Positions 1 to 6,539 of a stretch of 8,014 nucleotides of DNA are shown here, piece after piece. Position numbers and translations under genes: made by a program. The notes under the pieces are model-generated. The model was not told the origin of the DNA and did not search any database. It worked only from the letters and a program-made list of their open reading frames with translations. Numbering within the stretch: position 1 is the first letter of the stretch; the number at the start of each line of letters is the position of its first letter. The DNA is from Deltaproteobacteria bacterium (GTDB lineage: Bacteria > Desulfobacterota > Desulfobacteria > Desulfobacterales > Desulfatibacillaceae), in contig JAKAGN010000111.1 of NCBI GenBank assembly GCA_021815525.1, forward strand, positions 1 through 8,014, written 5' to 3'.

Positions 1-1273
1 TCACTTCGACGTCATCGTGGTGGGCTCAGGCCCCGGCGGGGCCGCCACGGCCCGCGGCCTCGCTAAGAGCGGCAAGAAGGTGCTCATTCTTGAATGGGGC
101 TCCGACGAGCCCTTGAAGGGCACCCTTTCCCAGGCCGCGGCCATGATCGCCATGCCCGGCAAGGGCACGCTCTTCACCTACGGGGGCCTTGCCATGGTGC
201 GCGGCATCACGGAGGGCGGCTCCTCGGTCTTCTACTACGCCACGGCCTTCGACCCGCCTTACGAGACCTTCAAGAAGTATGGCGTGGAGCTGGAGGGCGA
301 GGTGGCCGAGGTGCGCGCCGAGCTTCCCATAGCGCCTCTTTCCGACAATCTCATGGGCCCCATGGCCACGCGCATCATGGAATCGGCCCGGGCTCTCGGC
401 TACGACTGGAAGAAGCTCGACAAGTACTGCTTCCAGGACAAGTGCCGCGCCGACTGCGACAAGTGCAACCTTGGCTGCCCCTACGGCGCCAAGTGGACCT
501 CCCGCTTCTGGATCGAGGAGGCCGTGTCCCAGGGTGCGTCATTCGTGCCCAACGCGCGCGTCCGGCGGGTCATCACCGAAAACGGGCAGGCCACGGGCGT
601 CGTCTTCACCCGCAAGGGCGTGGAGCACCGGGCCTTCGCCCCCATAACGGTGGTCTCGGCGGGCGGCATAGGGACTCCGGTGGTGCTGCGGGCCTCGGGA
701 ATCAAGAACTGCGGCGACAACTACTTCTTCGATCCCCTGATCTGCGTTTGGGGCACGGTGCCCGAGAAGCTGGGCGGCCGGGAGTTTCCCATGGCCGCGG
801 GCGCGCACATCACGGACGAAGGGTATCTGATGACGGACATGACCATCCCCAAGGCGCTCTACCAGGCCTTCGCGGCCGAGGTGATGCGCTTCGACCGCCT
901 GCACGTCCACGCCAGCACGCTATCAATAATGGTGAAGGCCAAGGACACCCTGGGCGGGGCCCTCACCGACTCGGGCGGCGTCCGCAAGAGCTTGATCGAA
1001 AACGACAAGGCAAAGCTCATGAAGGGCTACGGCCGCGCCAAGGAAATCCTCTCCCACGCGGGCGCGAAAAACATCTTCAAGAGCTGGTACATTGCGGCCC
1101 ACCCGGGCGGAACCGCCAAGATAGGGGACGTGGTGGACGCAAACCTCGAAAGCTCCATAAAAAACCTCTACGTGTGCGACTGCGCCGTCATCCCCGAGGC
1201 CTGGGGCCTGCCCCCCTCCCTCACGCTCCTGGCCCTGGGAAAGCGCCTTTCAAAGCACCTTTCCGCCCGTTGA
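1..1273 (+). CDS. GMC-family FAD-dependent oxidoreductase with cysteine cluster (5'-truncated)
   Basis: The reading frame is open from the window edge (codons from base 2, reading HFDVIVVGSGPGG), so the true start lies a few codons upstream; the GTG at 17 falls inside the Rossmann strand and is not the start. The N-terminus carries the FAD-binding GxGxxG motif. Near the C-terminus is HPGGTAKIG (His codon at 1100), the GMC catalytic-His region, followed by the C-terminal FAD-contact block ending LPPSLTLLALGKRL. Where most GMC enzymes have an Asn or His (N-P-x-x-T), this protein has Pro, so the second catalytic residue may be absent. A cluster CX4CX3CX2CX3CP (codons 428-478) could hold an Fe-S centre; Cys-rich segments ahead of a GCPxGAK motif occur in some bacterial GMC dehydrogenases. 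The family oxidises alcohols or related CH-OH groups with FAD. The substrate is unknown. The visible part is about 424 residues, near the short end of the family. A terminator-like hairpin follows, so it probably ends its own transcript, apart from the later genes. Confidence 0.85.
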   Translation, partial: HFDVIVVGSGPGGAATARGLAKSGKKVLILEWGSDEPLKGTLSQAAAMIAMPGKGTLFTYGGLAMVRGITEGGSSVFYYATAFDPPYETFKKYGVELEGEVAEVRAELPIAPLSDNLMGPMATRIMESARALGYDWKKLDKYCFQDKCRADCDKCNLGCPYGAKWTSRFWIEEAVSQGASFVPNARVRRVITENGQATGVVFTRKGVEHRAFAPITVVSAGGIGTPVVLRASGIKNCGDNYFFDPLICVWGTVPEKLGGREFPMAAGAHITDEGYLMTDMTIPKALYQAFAAEVMRFDRLHVHASTLSIMVKAKDTLGGALTDSGGVRKSLIENDKAKLMKGYGRAKEILSHAGAKNIFKSWYIAAHPGGTAKIGDVVDANLESSIKNLYVCDCAVIPEAWGLPPSLTLLALGKRLSKHLSAR

Positions 1274-1293
1274 CGGAAAAAGGGAAAGGCTTT

Positions 1294-1350
1294 GCGGGGG
1301 GGGGAGGGGAAACCTTTTATGAATAAAAGGTTCTCCCCTCCCTCCCCCGC
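1294..1350. terminator. Long near-perfect hairpin, probable bidirectional terminator
   Basis: The left arm 1294-1319 and right arm 1324-1350 are reverse complements apart from one mismatch and one bulged base, giving about 25 pairs around a 4-base loop (TGAA). The outer stem is G/C (a run of nine G at 1296-1304 against a C-rich arm) and the inner stem is CCTTTTA/TAAAAGG. It begins 21 bases after the stop codon of the GMC oxidoreductase gene. There is no clean T-run after either arm, so it is not a textbook intrinsic terminator; transcript end protection or a repeated BIME-like element are alternatives. Confidence 0.55.
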
Positions 1351-1400
1351 ACCCCCTCTCTCCCTTTCCAAAACACTTTCAATTAGGAAAAACTCGCTCC

Positions 1401-1457
1401 TCAGTCTGGCGAAAAAAATGAACCGCAAGGCGAGCGAACGGCGCTTTTCGTAAGGTT
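1401..1457 (+). repeat. Probable degenerate or internally deleted fragment of the dispersed repeat (copy C)
   Basis: The stretch around 1404-1436 resembles the left part of the two full repeats: a run of A, then TGA, then CCGCAAGGCGAGCGA, against CCGCAAGGCGCGCGA in copy B read on the minus strand. It is followed by GCGCTTTTCGTAAGG, which resembles the right end of copy B (GCGTTTTTCGACAGG). The central ~65 bases of the full element are missing, so it would be a deletion derivative. The similarity is read by eye and is weaker than that between copies A and B. Confidence 0.4.
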
Positions 1458-1462
1458 TACAA

Positions 1463-1516
1463 CATGCGGCGATTTCGATGAACCGGCCGAGCGTCCCGGC
1501 TTTCCGAAATCGCATG
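1463..1516. repeat. Short inverted repeat (stem-loop)
   Basis: GCGATTTCG (1469-1477) is the exact reverse complement of CGAAATCGC (1505-1513). CAT/ATG pairs outside it beyond a 3-base bulge, and GCCG/CGGC (1486-1489, 1497-1500) can pair inside. It could be a protein-binding palindrome or a further decayed repeat. It lies about 160 bases before the TetR gene, far for an autoregulatory operator. Confidence 0.4.
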
Positions 1517-1543
1517 TGGCAACCCTGTTGAAAAGAAAGGGCG

Positions 1544-1670
1544 TTCAGCCTTGATAAAAACGATGAAATGCAAGGCGCGCGAGAAGTGAACGAGGGAGCG
1601 TACTGTTCGTACGTGACCGACGTTCGCTTTGAGCAGCAACGCAGCAGTTCGCGTTTTTAGCGAGGCTGAA
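1544..1670 (+). repeat. Dispersed ~125-bp imperfect palindrome, copy A (ERIC-like)
   Basis: The ends 1544-1562 and 1652-1670 are inverted repeats matching at 17 of 19 bases (TTCAGCCT...TAAAAACG). The centre is a hairpin CGTAC-TGTTC-GTACG (1599-1613), and an intermediate stem can form between 1584-1592 and 1621-1629, so the whole element can fold as one long hairpin. The same element occurs in opposite orientation at 7311-7432; shared blocks include AAAAACGATGA, GCAAGGCGCGCGAG, TACGTGACCGA and TCGCGTTTTT. Size and palindromic layout recall enterobacterial ERIC sequences, but the sequence is not one I can name. It has no coding capacity and ends 8 bases before the TetR start codon, so it would form part of that gene's leader. 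Confidence 0.8.
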
Positions 1671-1678
1671 CCTGAGTC

Positions 1679-2290
1679 ATGCCGAAGATAGTGGATCATG
1701 ACAGCCACCGGGAAGAGATGCTGGACCGGTGCTTCGACCTCTTCGCGGAGAAGGGCTTCGGAAACGTCACCATGCGGGACGTGGCCAGGGAGCTGGACGT
1801 CTCCACGGGAGCGCTCTACCACTACTTCGAGAACAAGCAGGCCATTTTGGAGCAGATGCTCATCCTCCAGGGCCGCCGGGACGTGGAGGAGGCCTTGCGC
1901 CGCATGGCCGTGACCGGCTCCTTCGAGGAGAGGCTCAAGATTTTCTTCGACTTCTTCAAGGACTCCGAGGCCCGGTTCAGGAAGCTCTTCATGCTTTCGC
2001 TGGATTTTTTGAGGAACGCGAAATCGGAGTCCTCCCGCTCCATCGTCTATCGCTGGGCCGAGTACTACGTCTCCAACATGGAGAAATACCTCTCCATTCC
2101 CAAGGAAATGGCCCAGTTCATCATCGTCTTCTTCAACGGCGTGGTCTACCAGGCCATGCTTTTTCCCGAGACCATATCGGTCAAGGACCAGATGGCGCTC
2201 TTTTCGGAGGTCATCCTCTCCTTTCTCCGGGAGCACGCCGACCCCAAAAACAGGCTGTGCCGGCGCTGCCCATTCATAACCGACAAGTAG
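1679..2290 (+). CDS. TetR/AcrR-family transcriptional regulator
   Basis: A 203-residue protein of normal TetR length. The N-terminal helix-turn-helix is typical: residues 10-27 (HREEMLDRCFDLFAEKGF), then VTMRDVARELDVS (30-42), then the recognition helix TGALYHYFENKQAI (43-56). The C-terminal ligand and dimer domain (about 60-203) is helical and divergent, as usual, so the ligand cannot be read; it ends with a CRRC pair (Cys194, Cys197) that could bind metal or sense redox, which is speculative. Members usually repress neighbouring or own genes and release DNA on binding a small molecule, often an acyl-CoA in catabolic clusters. The start at 1679 fits the domain; the ribosome site is weak, the only candidate GAGG (1662-1665) lying inside repeat copy A and rather far upstream. 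It sits 89 bases ahead of the enzyme operon on the same strand, making it the likely local regulator or its first gene. Confidence 0.9.
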   Translation: MPKIVDHDSHREEMLDRCFDLFAEKGFGNVTMRDVARELDVSTGALYHYFENKQAILEQMLILQGRRDVEEALRRMAVTGSFEERLKIFFDFFKDSEARFRKLFMLSLDFLRNAKSESSRSIVYRWAEYYVSNMEKYLSIPKEMAQFIIVFFNGVVYQAMLFPETISVKDQMALFSEVILSFLREHADPKNRLCRRCPFITDK

Positions 2291-2302
2291 GCGCCGGAGA
2301 CA

Positions 2303-2321
2303 GGGCGCGGCTCCTGCGCCC
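2303..2321 (+). other. Small GC hairpin between TetR gene and next gene
   Basis: GGGCGC (2303-2308) and GCGCCC (2316-2321) pair perfectly around a 7-base loop, 12 bases after the TetR stop. There is no T-run, so a strong terminator is unlikely; it may mark an mRNA end or processing site. No clear promoter or TetR operator palindrome was seen in the remaining 58 bases before the next start. Confidence 0.35.
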
Positions 2322-2367
2322 GGCCCAAGACCGGCCTGACGGACCACTCAAAGGCTTTCACCCTAAG

Positions 2368-2376
2368 AGGAGGTGA
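2368..2376 (+). promoter_or_regulatory. Strong Shine-Dalgarno that fixes a GTG start
   Basis: AGGAGGTGA is an extended match to the 16S rRNA 3' end and places the GTG at 2380 at about 6 bases from GGAGG. This supports GTG (2380) rather than the ATG inside the reading frame at 2419 as the start of the 489-residue protein and suggests efficient translation. Confidence 0.8.
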
Positions 2377-2379
2377 ATC

Positions 2380-3849
2380 GTGGACCTATTGAACGAAACG
2401 CGCGCGAACGGCCGCGCCATGAACGGGCTCGCGGTGCTGGCGGAAAAGCTGGCGCTGCGCGTGGGAGGCTCCAGGGAGTTCAAGGAGCTTTCCGGCGCGC
2501 TTTTCCCGAGGCTTTTGAAGCGCTGGGCCGAGGACGTGCCCTGGCGGCGCATGGTGGCGCGTCCCATCTCGCGGGCCATGGGAAAATCCGCCGCCGACAA
2601 GGTTACGCTGTCGCTGGCCCCGCCCCTGGCCGACGCCCTTTCGGATACCGAGATCGTGCGGCTTCTGGCCGACAACATTCCCTTTCTGGCCAACACCGCG
2701 GCCGACGGCGTGTCCCAGTTCCTGGCGGCGCTGTCGGAGCTTCCCGCCGAGGAGAAGGAGCGCCTTGTCGGGAAGGTGCTCTCGGGCCTGGATTACGCCA
2801 GCGTGGGGGAGATGCTGACGACCCTTGCCCGCATGGTTAACGACGTCCACGAGAAAAACCCCACCTTCCTTTCGGATAGGCTCATCCCGGCCCTTACGGC
2901 GGTCATCGAGAAGACCGATTTCGGGGAGCTGGACGACTTCTACTTCAAAAGCGTGAAGGACATCGCGGCCCTGGCCTCGGCCCTTACGGACGTACTGATG
3001 CGCTACCCCGCCAAGATGGTGTGCCTCTTGGGGCTTCTGCCCGGGATAGCGAACCTTTTGGTTGCGGTGGCCAACCAGAGCCTGGGGAAGGCCAACACCC
3101 TTGCGGCGGACCTGATCGCGGAGCTTTCGCTTTCGCTCGTTAACGACGTGGACGGCAAGGCCGTGGGGCAGCTTGCCAACGAAATCTTCGAGCTTATCAG
3201 AAAGGTCCACACCGGCTCGGCGCTTTTGGGCCCCCCGGGGCGGCCGGAGCTCACCACGCTCCTCACCAAAAAGCTTGCGGAGACGGGAAGCGCCCTGGAT
3301 CCAGGCCTTCTGTGGAAGGCCCGCCGCGCCATCACCGAGCTTAAGGAGGCTCGCCTTGCGGCCCGCACCACGTTATTACGGGAAAACCCCGAGCTTTTCC
3401 GGGAGCGGCTCCGGGAGCAGCCCGGCATGGCCAACGCCAAGATACGGGCCTTCCGCAAGAGCGCGGAGCTTGCCGACGAGCTTCCCGACGACTTCCTGGG
3501 CGAGGCCGTGGAGGAGGGTTTCCGGCAGATCGACGCCAAGTCCATAGCCGATACCGTGAACGTAATCTGCCGGGTGGCCAACCGGGTGCGGGATGAAAAG
3601 CCCAGGTTCCTCACCGATCTCGTATACCAGTTCACCAACGCAGCCGACCATTTGGAAATATCGAAGACCGTGCGCTGGCTCATGGAGGACCTGGAGACCG
3701 CCGCGAAGCCCATAGGCCGCGCCGTCACGGCCCCCGTCATCGTTGGCTTCACCAGGATGTGCGCCCCTGACGACGACGAGTTTGGAGAGGATATGGAAAA
3801 CGCGCTAACGGCCCTCCAACACCTGGTTTCCGGCGCGAAGGAGGCGTAA
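2380..3849 (+). CDS. Uncharacterised 489-residue helical protein with internal repeats, linked to the BCR-like operon
   Basis: I do not recognise this family. The protein appears almost entirely alpha-helical, without signal peptide, Cys cluster or nucleotide-binding motif. I see at least three related segments, starting near residues 137, 257 and 384: each opens with an aliphatic residue and Asp (LDYASVG, VDGKAVG, IDAKSIA), followed by a helix. The first and third share a second block, NPTFLSD (160-166) against KPRFLTD (407-413), with equal spacing from the Asp. A weaker fourth unit may begin near residue 87 (LSDTEIV). This suggests a helical-repeat scaffold. A hydrophobic stretch at about 213-230 (MVCLLGLLPGIANLLVAV) could be a buried helix or a membrane contact. 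The stop codon lies 5 bases before the BcrC-like start, whose ribosome site overlaps its last codons, so the two are translationally coupled. A role in assembly, scaffolding or membrane association of the enzyme is inference from position only. The GTG start is supported by a strong Shine-Dalgarno. Confidence 0.85.
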   Translation: MDLLNETRANGRAMNGLAVLAEKLALRVGGSREFKELSGALFPRLLKRWAEDVPWRRMVARPISRAMGKSAADKVTLSLAPPLADALSDTEIVRLLADNIPFLANTAADGVSQFLAALSELPAEEKERLVGKVLSGLDYASVGEMLTTLARMVNDVHEKNPTFLSDRLIPALTAVIEKTDFGELDDFYFKSVKDIAALASALTDVLMRYPAKMVCLLGLLPGIANLLVAVANQSLGKANTLAADLIAELSLSLVNDVDGKAVGQLANEIFELIRKVHTGSALLGPPGRPELTTLLTKKLAETGSALDPGLLWKARRAITELKEARLAARTTLLRENPELFRERLREQPGMANAKIRAFRKSAELADELPDDFLGEAVEEGFRQIDAKSIADTVNVICRVANRVRDEKPRFLTDLVYQFTNAADHLEISKTVRWLMEDLETAAKPIGRAVTAPVIVGFTRMCAPDDDEFGEDMENALTALQHLVSGAKEA

Positions 3850-3854
3850 ACACC

Positions 3855-5021
3855 ATGAACGATCCCAGATCCGCTTCAACCCTGGCCCTTTTCAAGGACG
3901 CGGCGCTGCACGTAAGGAACTCCGCCCTGGATGACTGGAAGGCCGCCGGGAAAAAGGTCATCGGCCACGTCTGCTCCCACGTTCCCGAGGAGATCGTTAC
4001 GGCCGCCGGCATGATGCCCTTCCGCTTGCGCGGAATCGAGATTTCATCAACCGCGGTCGGCGACACCTACTTCGGCCCCTTTGTCTGCTCCTGCCCCAAG
4101 GCCATCCTCCAGAGCGCGGGCGAGGGGAAGCTCGATTTCCTGGACGGCGCGGTGATGGTCCAGGCCTGCGACTCCATGAGGCGCCTGGATGAGTGCTGGC
4201 GCAAGGCCTCCGTGGAGGACGGGGCCAGGATGCCCCACTTCTTCCACTACTTCGGCGTGCCCCACAAGGTCACGGATTACTCGGTGCAGTGGTTCGCCGA
4301 GGAGATCGAACGCTTCGCCAAGGCTCTTTCGGCGCACTTTTCGGTGGAGATAACGGATGACGCCATACGCCGGGCCGTAGCCCTCCACAACGAGACCCGC
4401 GCGCTTCTGGTTAGGCTGGAGGCCCTGCGCTTCCGGGACGACCCGCCCCTTTCGGGAAGCCAGTCCATGAGCATAATCCTGGCCGGCACCGCCATGCCCA
4501 AGGAGGTCTACAACCCGCTCCTTTCGGCCCTTTTGGACGACCTGGAGGCAAGCCCCGGAATCGGCCACAACGGCAAAAAGCGCATCGTGCTGGCGGGCTC
4601 GGTCCTGGACGATCTGGCGTTGATCGAAGCCATCGAGCACGAGGGGGCCTTGGTTTCCGCCGATACCGTCTGCTTCGGGGCCCGGGCCTATCAGGGCGAG
4701 GTGGATTCCTCGGAAAACCCCTACAAGACGCTCGCCCGCCATTACTTGAACGAGCAGTTCTGCCCCCGGATGTTCGGCTACACCCAGGCGCGCTTCGATC
4801 TCATCTTGAAGAAATTCGAGGACTCCGGGGCGGACGGCATCGTGTTCCAGAACATCCGCTTCTGCGACCTGCACGGCTCGGAGAACGGGCTTTTCGAGAA
4901 ACGCCTGGAAAAGGGCGGCATACCCGCCATGCGGGTTGAGCGCGAGTACGGGGCGCTCGCCGACGAGGGGCGCGTCAGGATGCGGATAGGGGCCTTTCTG
5001 GAAACCATACGGAAGAGCTGA
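3855..5021 (+). CDS. Benzoyl-CoA reductase / 2-hydroxyacyl-CoA dehydratase family subunit (BcrC/HgdB-like)
   Basis: At 388 residues it matches the size of BcrC (about 385). Family hallmarks in order: GHVCSHVPEEIVTAAGMMP (37-55), containing Cys40 and the PEEI..AAG motif; CSCPKAIL (78-85); QACDSMRRL (103-111); and the C-terminal block FCDLHG (336-341) followed by KGGIPAMRVEREY (353-365) and RMRIGAFLE (375-383). Cys40, the Cys78/Cys80 pair, Cys105 and Cys337 are candidates for the [4Fe-4S] ligands that this fold uses in the catalytic component. With the next gene product it should form the catalytic heterodimer that accepts an electron from the ATP-driven activase and reduces or dehydrates an acyl-CoA in the cytoplasm. 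The substrate is not determinable; aromatic-ring reduction and 2-hydroxyacyl-CoA dehydration are both possible. The ribosome site AAGGAGG (3838-3844) lies in the end of the preceding gene. Confidence 0.88.
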   Translation: MNDPRSASTLALFKDAALHVRNSALDDWKAAGKKVIGHVCSHVPEEIVTAAGMMPFRLRGIEISSTAVGDTYFGPFVCSCPKAILQSAGEGKLDFLDGAVMVQACDSMRRLDECWRKASVEDGARMPHFFHYFGVPHKVTDYSVQWFAEEIERFAKALSAHFSVEITDDAIRRAVALHNETRALLVRLEALRFRDDPPLSGSQSMSIILAGTAMPKEVYNPLLSALLDDLEASPGIGHNGKKRIVLAGSVLDDLALIEAIEHEGALVSADTVCFGARAYQGEVDSSENPYKTLARHYLNEQFCPRMFGYTQARFDLILKKFEDSGADGIVFQNIRFCDLHGSENGLFEKRLEKGGIPAMRVEREYGALADEGRVRMRIGAFLETIRKS

Positions 5022-5030
5022 CGGCGGCGC

Positions 5031-5047
5031 GCCCGGTGCTTCCGGGC
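5031..5047 (+). other. Intercistronic hairpin
   Basis: GCCCGG (5031-5036) pairs perfectly with CCGGGC (5042-5047) around a 5-base loop, in the 65-base gap between the two catalytic subunit genes. No T-run follows, so it is more likely an mRNA stability or processing element than a terminator. Confidence 0.45.
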
Positions 5048-5086
5048 CTTCTAAGCGGCGACCGAAAAACGGAAAAGAGGTGCCTC

Positions 5087-6493
5087 ATGAGAAAGGAACT
5101 AACCGAGTACGGCTACGTCACGGCCATCCACAGCCTGCTTTCCATGGCTCCTAAGGTGGCGGCCGGAACCCGGAAGGAATACGAGAAGCTTCTGTCCCGG
5201 ATGCCCCACTTCCGGGACCTCATAGACTCCATGCTGGGCCTTGGTGACCCCGGCGTGCTGTTTCTCCAAGGCTTCGCCCACTACGCCGAGATGGTGATGG
5301 ACGCCCACAAGAACGGAAAGAAGCTGGCGTTCACCACCTTCTGCCAGTCGCCCGTCATCTTCCACGCCATGGACGTGGTGCCGGTGGTTTTGGAGGTCAT
5401 GACGGTGGCGGGCACCCTGATCCGCAAGAGCGCCATAGGCGAGTTCATGGATGTCTGCATCGAGGCGGGCTTTTCCGAGACCTCCTGTTCCAGCCAGCGC
5501 GGGAGCCTGGGGGCCTTCATAGCGGGCCTTGCCGACAAGCCGGATTTCGTGTGCATCAACACCCCCGGGATCTGCGACACCAACGCCAACTCCTTCGCCT
5601 TCTCGGCGGCCCACTTCGGAATCCCCTTCTACCAGCTTAACTACCCCCCTACCCTTACGGACGAGCGCTCCCGCGCCTATCACCGGGACGACTTCAAGAA
5701 CATGATCGCCTTTCTCGAAAAGGAGACCGGAAACCGGCTGGACGTGGACAAGCTCCGGTCCCTGATGCTTGAAATGCGCAGGCAGGACGAGATGATCTGC
5801 GAGATCCAGGACCTCCAGCGCCTCATCCCCAACCCGGTGCCGGGCATATATAACCTCTTCATCTACGCCTTGCGCTTCACCCTGGGGGGGCTTCCGGAGT
5901 GCACCGAGCTTCTTACGGCCATGCTCAAGAAGGCCAAGGAGAACGCGAAGGCGGGCCTCTCGGGACTCACCGGCGGCGTGGAGAAAAAGCGCTGCCTCTT
6001 TGTCTACATCGATCACTACGCCGCCAACCTGCCCCTTTTCAACTTCCTGGACAAGCACGGAATCACGCACCTAGGAGGCATCCTGGACCGCTTCTACCAG
6101 GACGAGGCCTTCTACTCCCACGGCCAGGGCTACAGGCTGGAGACGGCCGACCTCGACCAGATGATAGATTCGCTCGCAATGCAGAACAGCCGCCTTCCCA
6201 TGGTGAAGCAGATCCGTGGGCCCTACGACTCCCCCGAGATGTGGCTGGAGGAGGTGACGCGGCTCGCCAAGGAGCTTTCCGCGGATTTCACCATCTACTC
6301 GGGCACCCCGGGATGCCGCAACACCTGGGGCATGGTGAAGCTTCTGGCCTCGGACCTGGAAAAAAGCGGCTACCCCACCCACATCATAGCCTCGGACGCC
6401 TTCGACGACCGGGTGGAGTCCTGGGAGGCCACGGCGCACCGGCTCGCGGAGTTCTTCGAGCTGCGCAATATCGTGCCTCCGGTTGCTGTTTAG
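5087..6493 (+). CDS. Benzoyl-CoA reductase / 2-hydroxyacyl-CoA dehydratase family subunit (BcrB/HgdA-like)
   Basis: I chose the ATG at 5087 (468 residues) because GAGG (5077-5080) sits 6 bases upstream; the frame stays open to a GTG at 5036, but that falls in a hairpin without a ribosome site. Family features: FCQSPVIFHAMDVVPVVLE (85-103), matching the C-x-P-E-x-x-x-A-A-G...P region; SCSSQRGSLGAF (133-144); CDTNANSF with HFGIPFYQLNYPP (163-188), the segment that reads CDT..../GIPFF.LD.P in relatives; and C-terminal GTPGCRNTWG (406-415), then SDAFDDRVESWEATAHRLAE (436-455), the D..D.R..S.....R.E signature. Cys86, Cys134, Cys163 and Cys410 are the best cluster-ligand candidates. It is somewhat longer than BcrB (about 435), with extra sequence around 284-300. 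It should pair with the preceding subunit as the catalytic component, one [4Fe-4S] per subunit in known relatives. Substrate unknown. Confidence 0.87.
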   Translation: MRKELTEYGYVTAIHSLLSMAPKVAAGTRKEYEKLLSRMPHFRDLIDSMLGLGDPGVLFLQGFAHYAEMVMDAHKNGKKLAFTTFCQSPVIFHAMDVVPVVLEVMTVAGTLIRKSAIGEFMDVCIEAGFSETSCSSQRGSLGAFIAGLADKPDFVCINTPGICDTNANSFAFSAAHFGIPFYQLNYPPTLTDERSRAYHRDDFKNMIAFLEKETGNRLDVDKLRSLMLEMRRQDEMICEIQDLQRLIPNPVPGIYNLFIYALRFTLGGLPECTELLTAMLKKAKENAKAGLSGLTGGVEKKRCLFVYIDHYAANLPLFNFLDKHGITHLGGILDRFYQDEAFYSHGQGYRLETADLDQMIDSLAMQNSRLPMVKQIRGPYDSPEMWLEEVTRLAKELSADFTIYSGTPGCRNTWGMVKLLASDLEKSGYPTHIIASDAFDDRVESWEATAHRLAEFFELRNIVPPVAV

Positions 6494-6506
6494 CTTGAAA
6501 ATTTCA

Positions 6507-6521
6507 GGGGCGGCCCGCCCC
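6507..6521 (+). other. Intercistronic GC hairpin
   Basis: GGGGCGGCCCGCCCC can fold into a 6-bp stem with a 3-base loop, 13 bases after the stop of the BcrB-like gene and just upstream of the ribosome site GAGGAG (6526-6531) of the activase gene. Only TTT follows. It may modulate relative expression within the operon; it is too weak to call a terminator. Confidence 0.4.
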
Positions 6522-6539
6522 TTTCGAGGAGAATAAGTC

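Larger units (their letters stand above)
1274..1678. other. 405-base intergenic region without a gene
   Basis: No convincing coding frame was seen on either strand; open frames here are GC-rich shadows. The region holds, in order, a long terminator-like hairpin, a probable fragment of the dispersed repeat, a short inverted repeat and a full-length palindromic repeat copy. Any promoter for the TetR gene must lie in it. The best match I found is TTGAAA at 1528-1533, but there is no well-spaced -10 box, so I do not call a promoter. Confidence 0.7.

Noticed and set aside
1296..1304. Nine-G tract as a phase-variation switch
   Set aside because: It lies outside any coding frame and is explained as one arm of a long hairpin.
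94..1326. Alternative-frame plus-strand open frame over the GMC oxidoreductase
   Set aside because: The translation is Arg/Gly/His-rich without motifs, while the other frame carries the FAD and HPGGT motifs throughout.
1528..1558. Sigma-70-like promoter TTGAAA with GATAAA before the TetR gene
   Set aside because: The spacing to the best -10-like hexamer is 19 bases and that match is poor, so it is not supported.
1544..1670. Repeat copies as a CRISPR array, tRNA or integron attC site
   Set aside because: There are no regularly spaced repeats with spacers, no cloverleaf with conserved T-loop, and no integrase or R-box pattern; the copies are single, far apart and in opposite orientation.
1457..2347. 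Long minus-strand open frame across the TetR gene, and other long antisense frames over every gene
   Set aside because: They are antisense to genes with clear family motifs, have low-complexity Arg/Gly/His/Leu-rich translations typical of GC-rich shadows, and show no domain signatures.
3018..3069. Transmembrane segment in the 489-residue protein (residues 213-230)
   Set aside because: The stretch is hydrophobic but contains Pro, Gly and Asn and stands alone; a buried helix in a helical-repeat fold is equally likely, so no membrane feature is annotated.
5036..5086. GTG at 5036 as the start of the BcrB-like subunit
   Set aside because: It lies within the 5031-5047 hairpin and lacks a ribosome site; ATG 5087 has GAGG at proper spacing and the extra 17 residues do not resemble the family.
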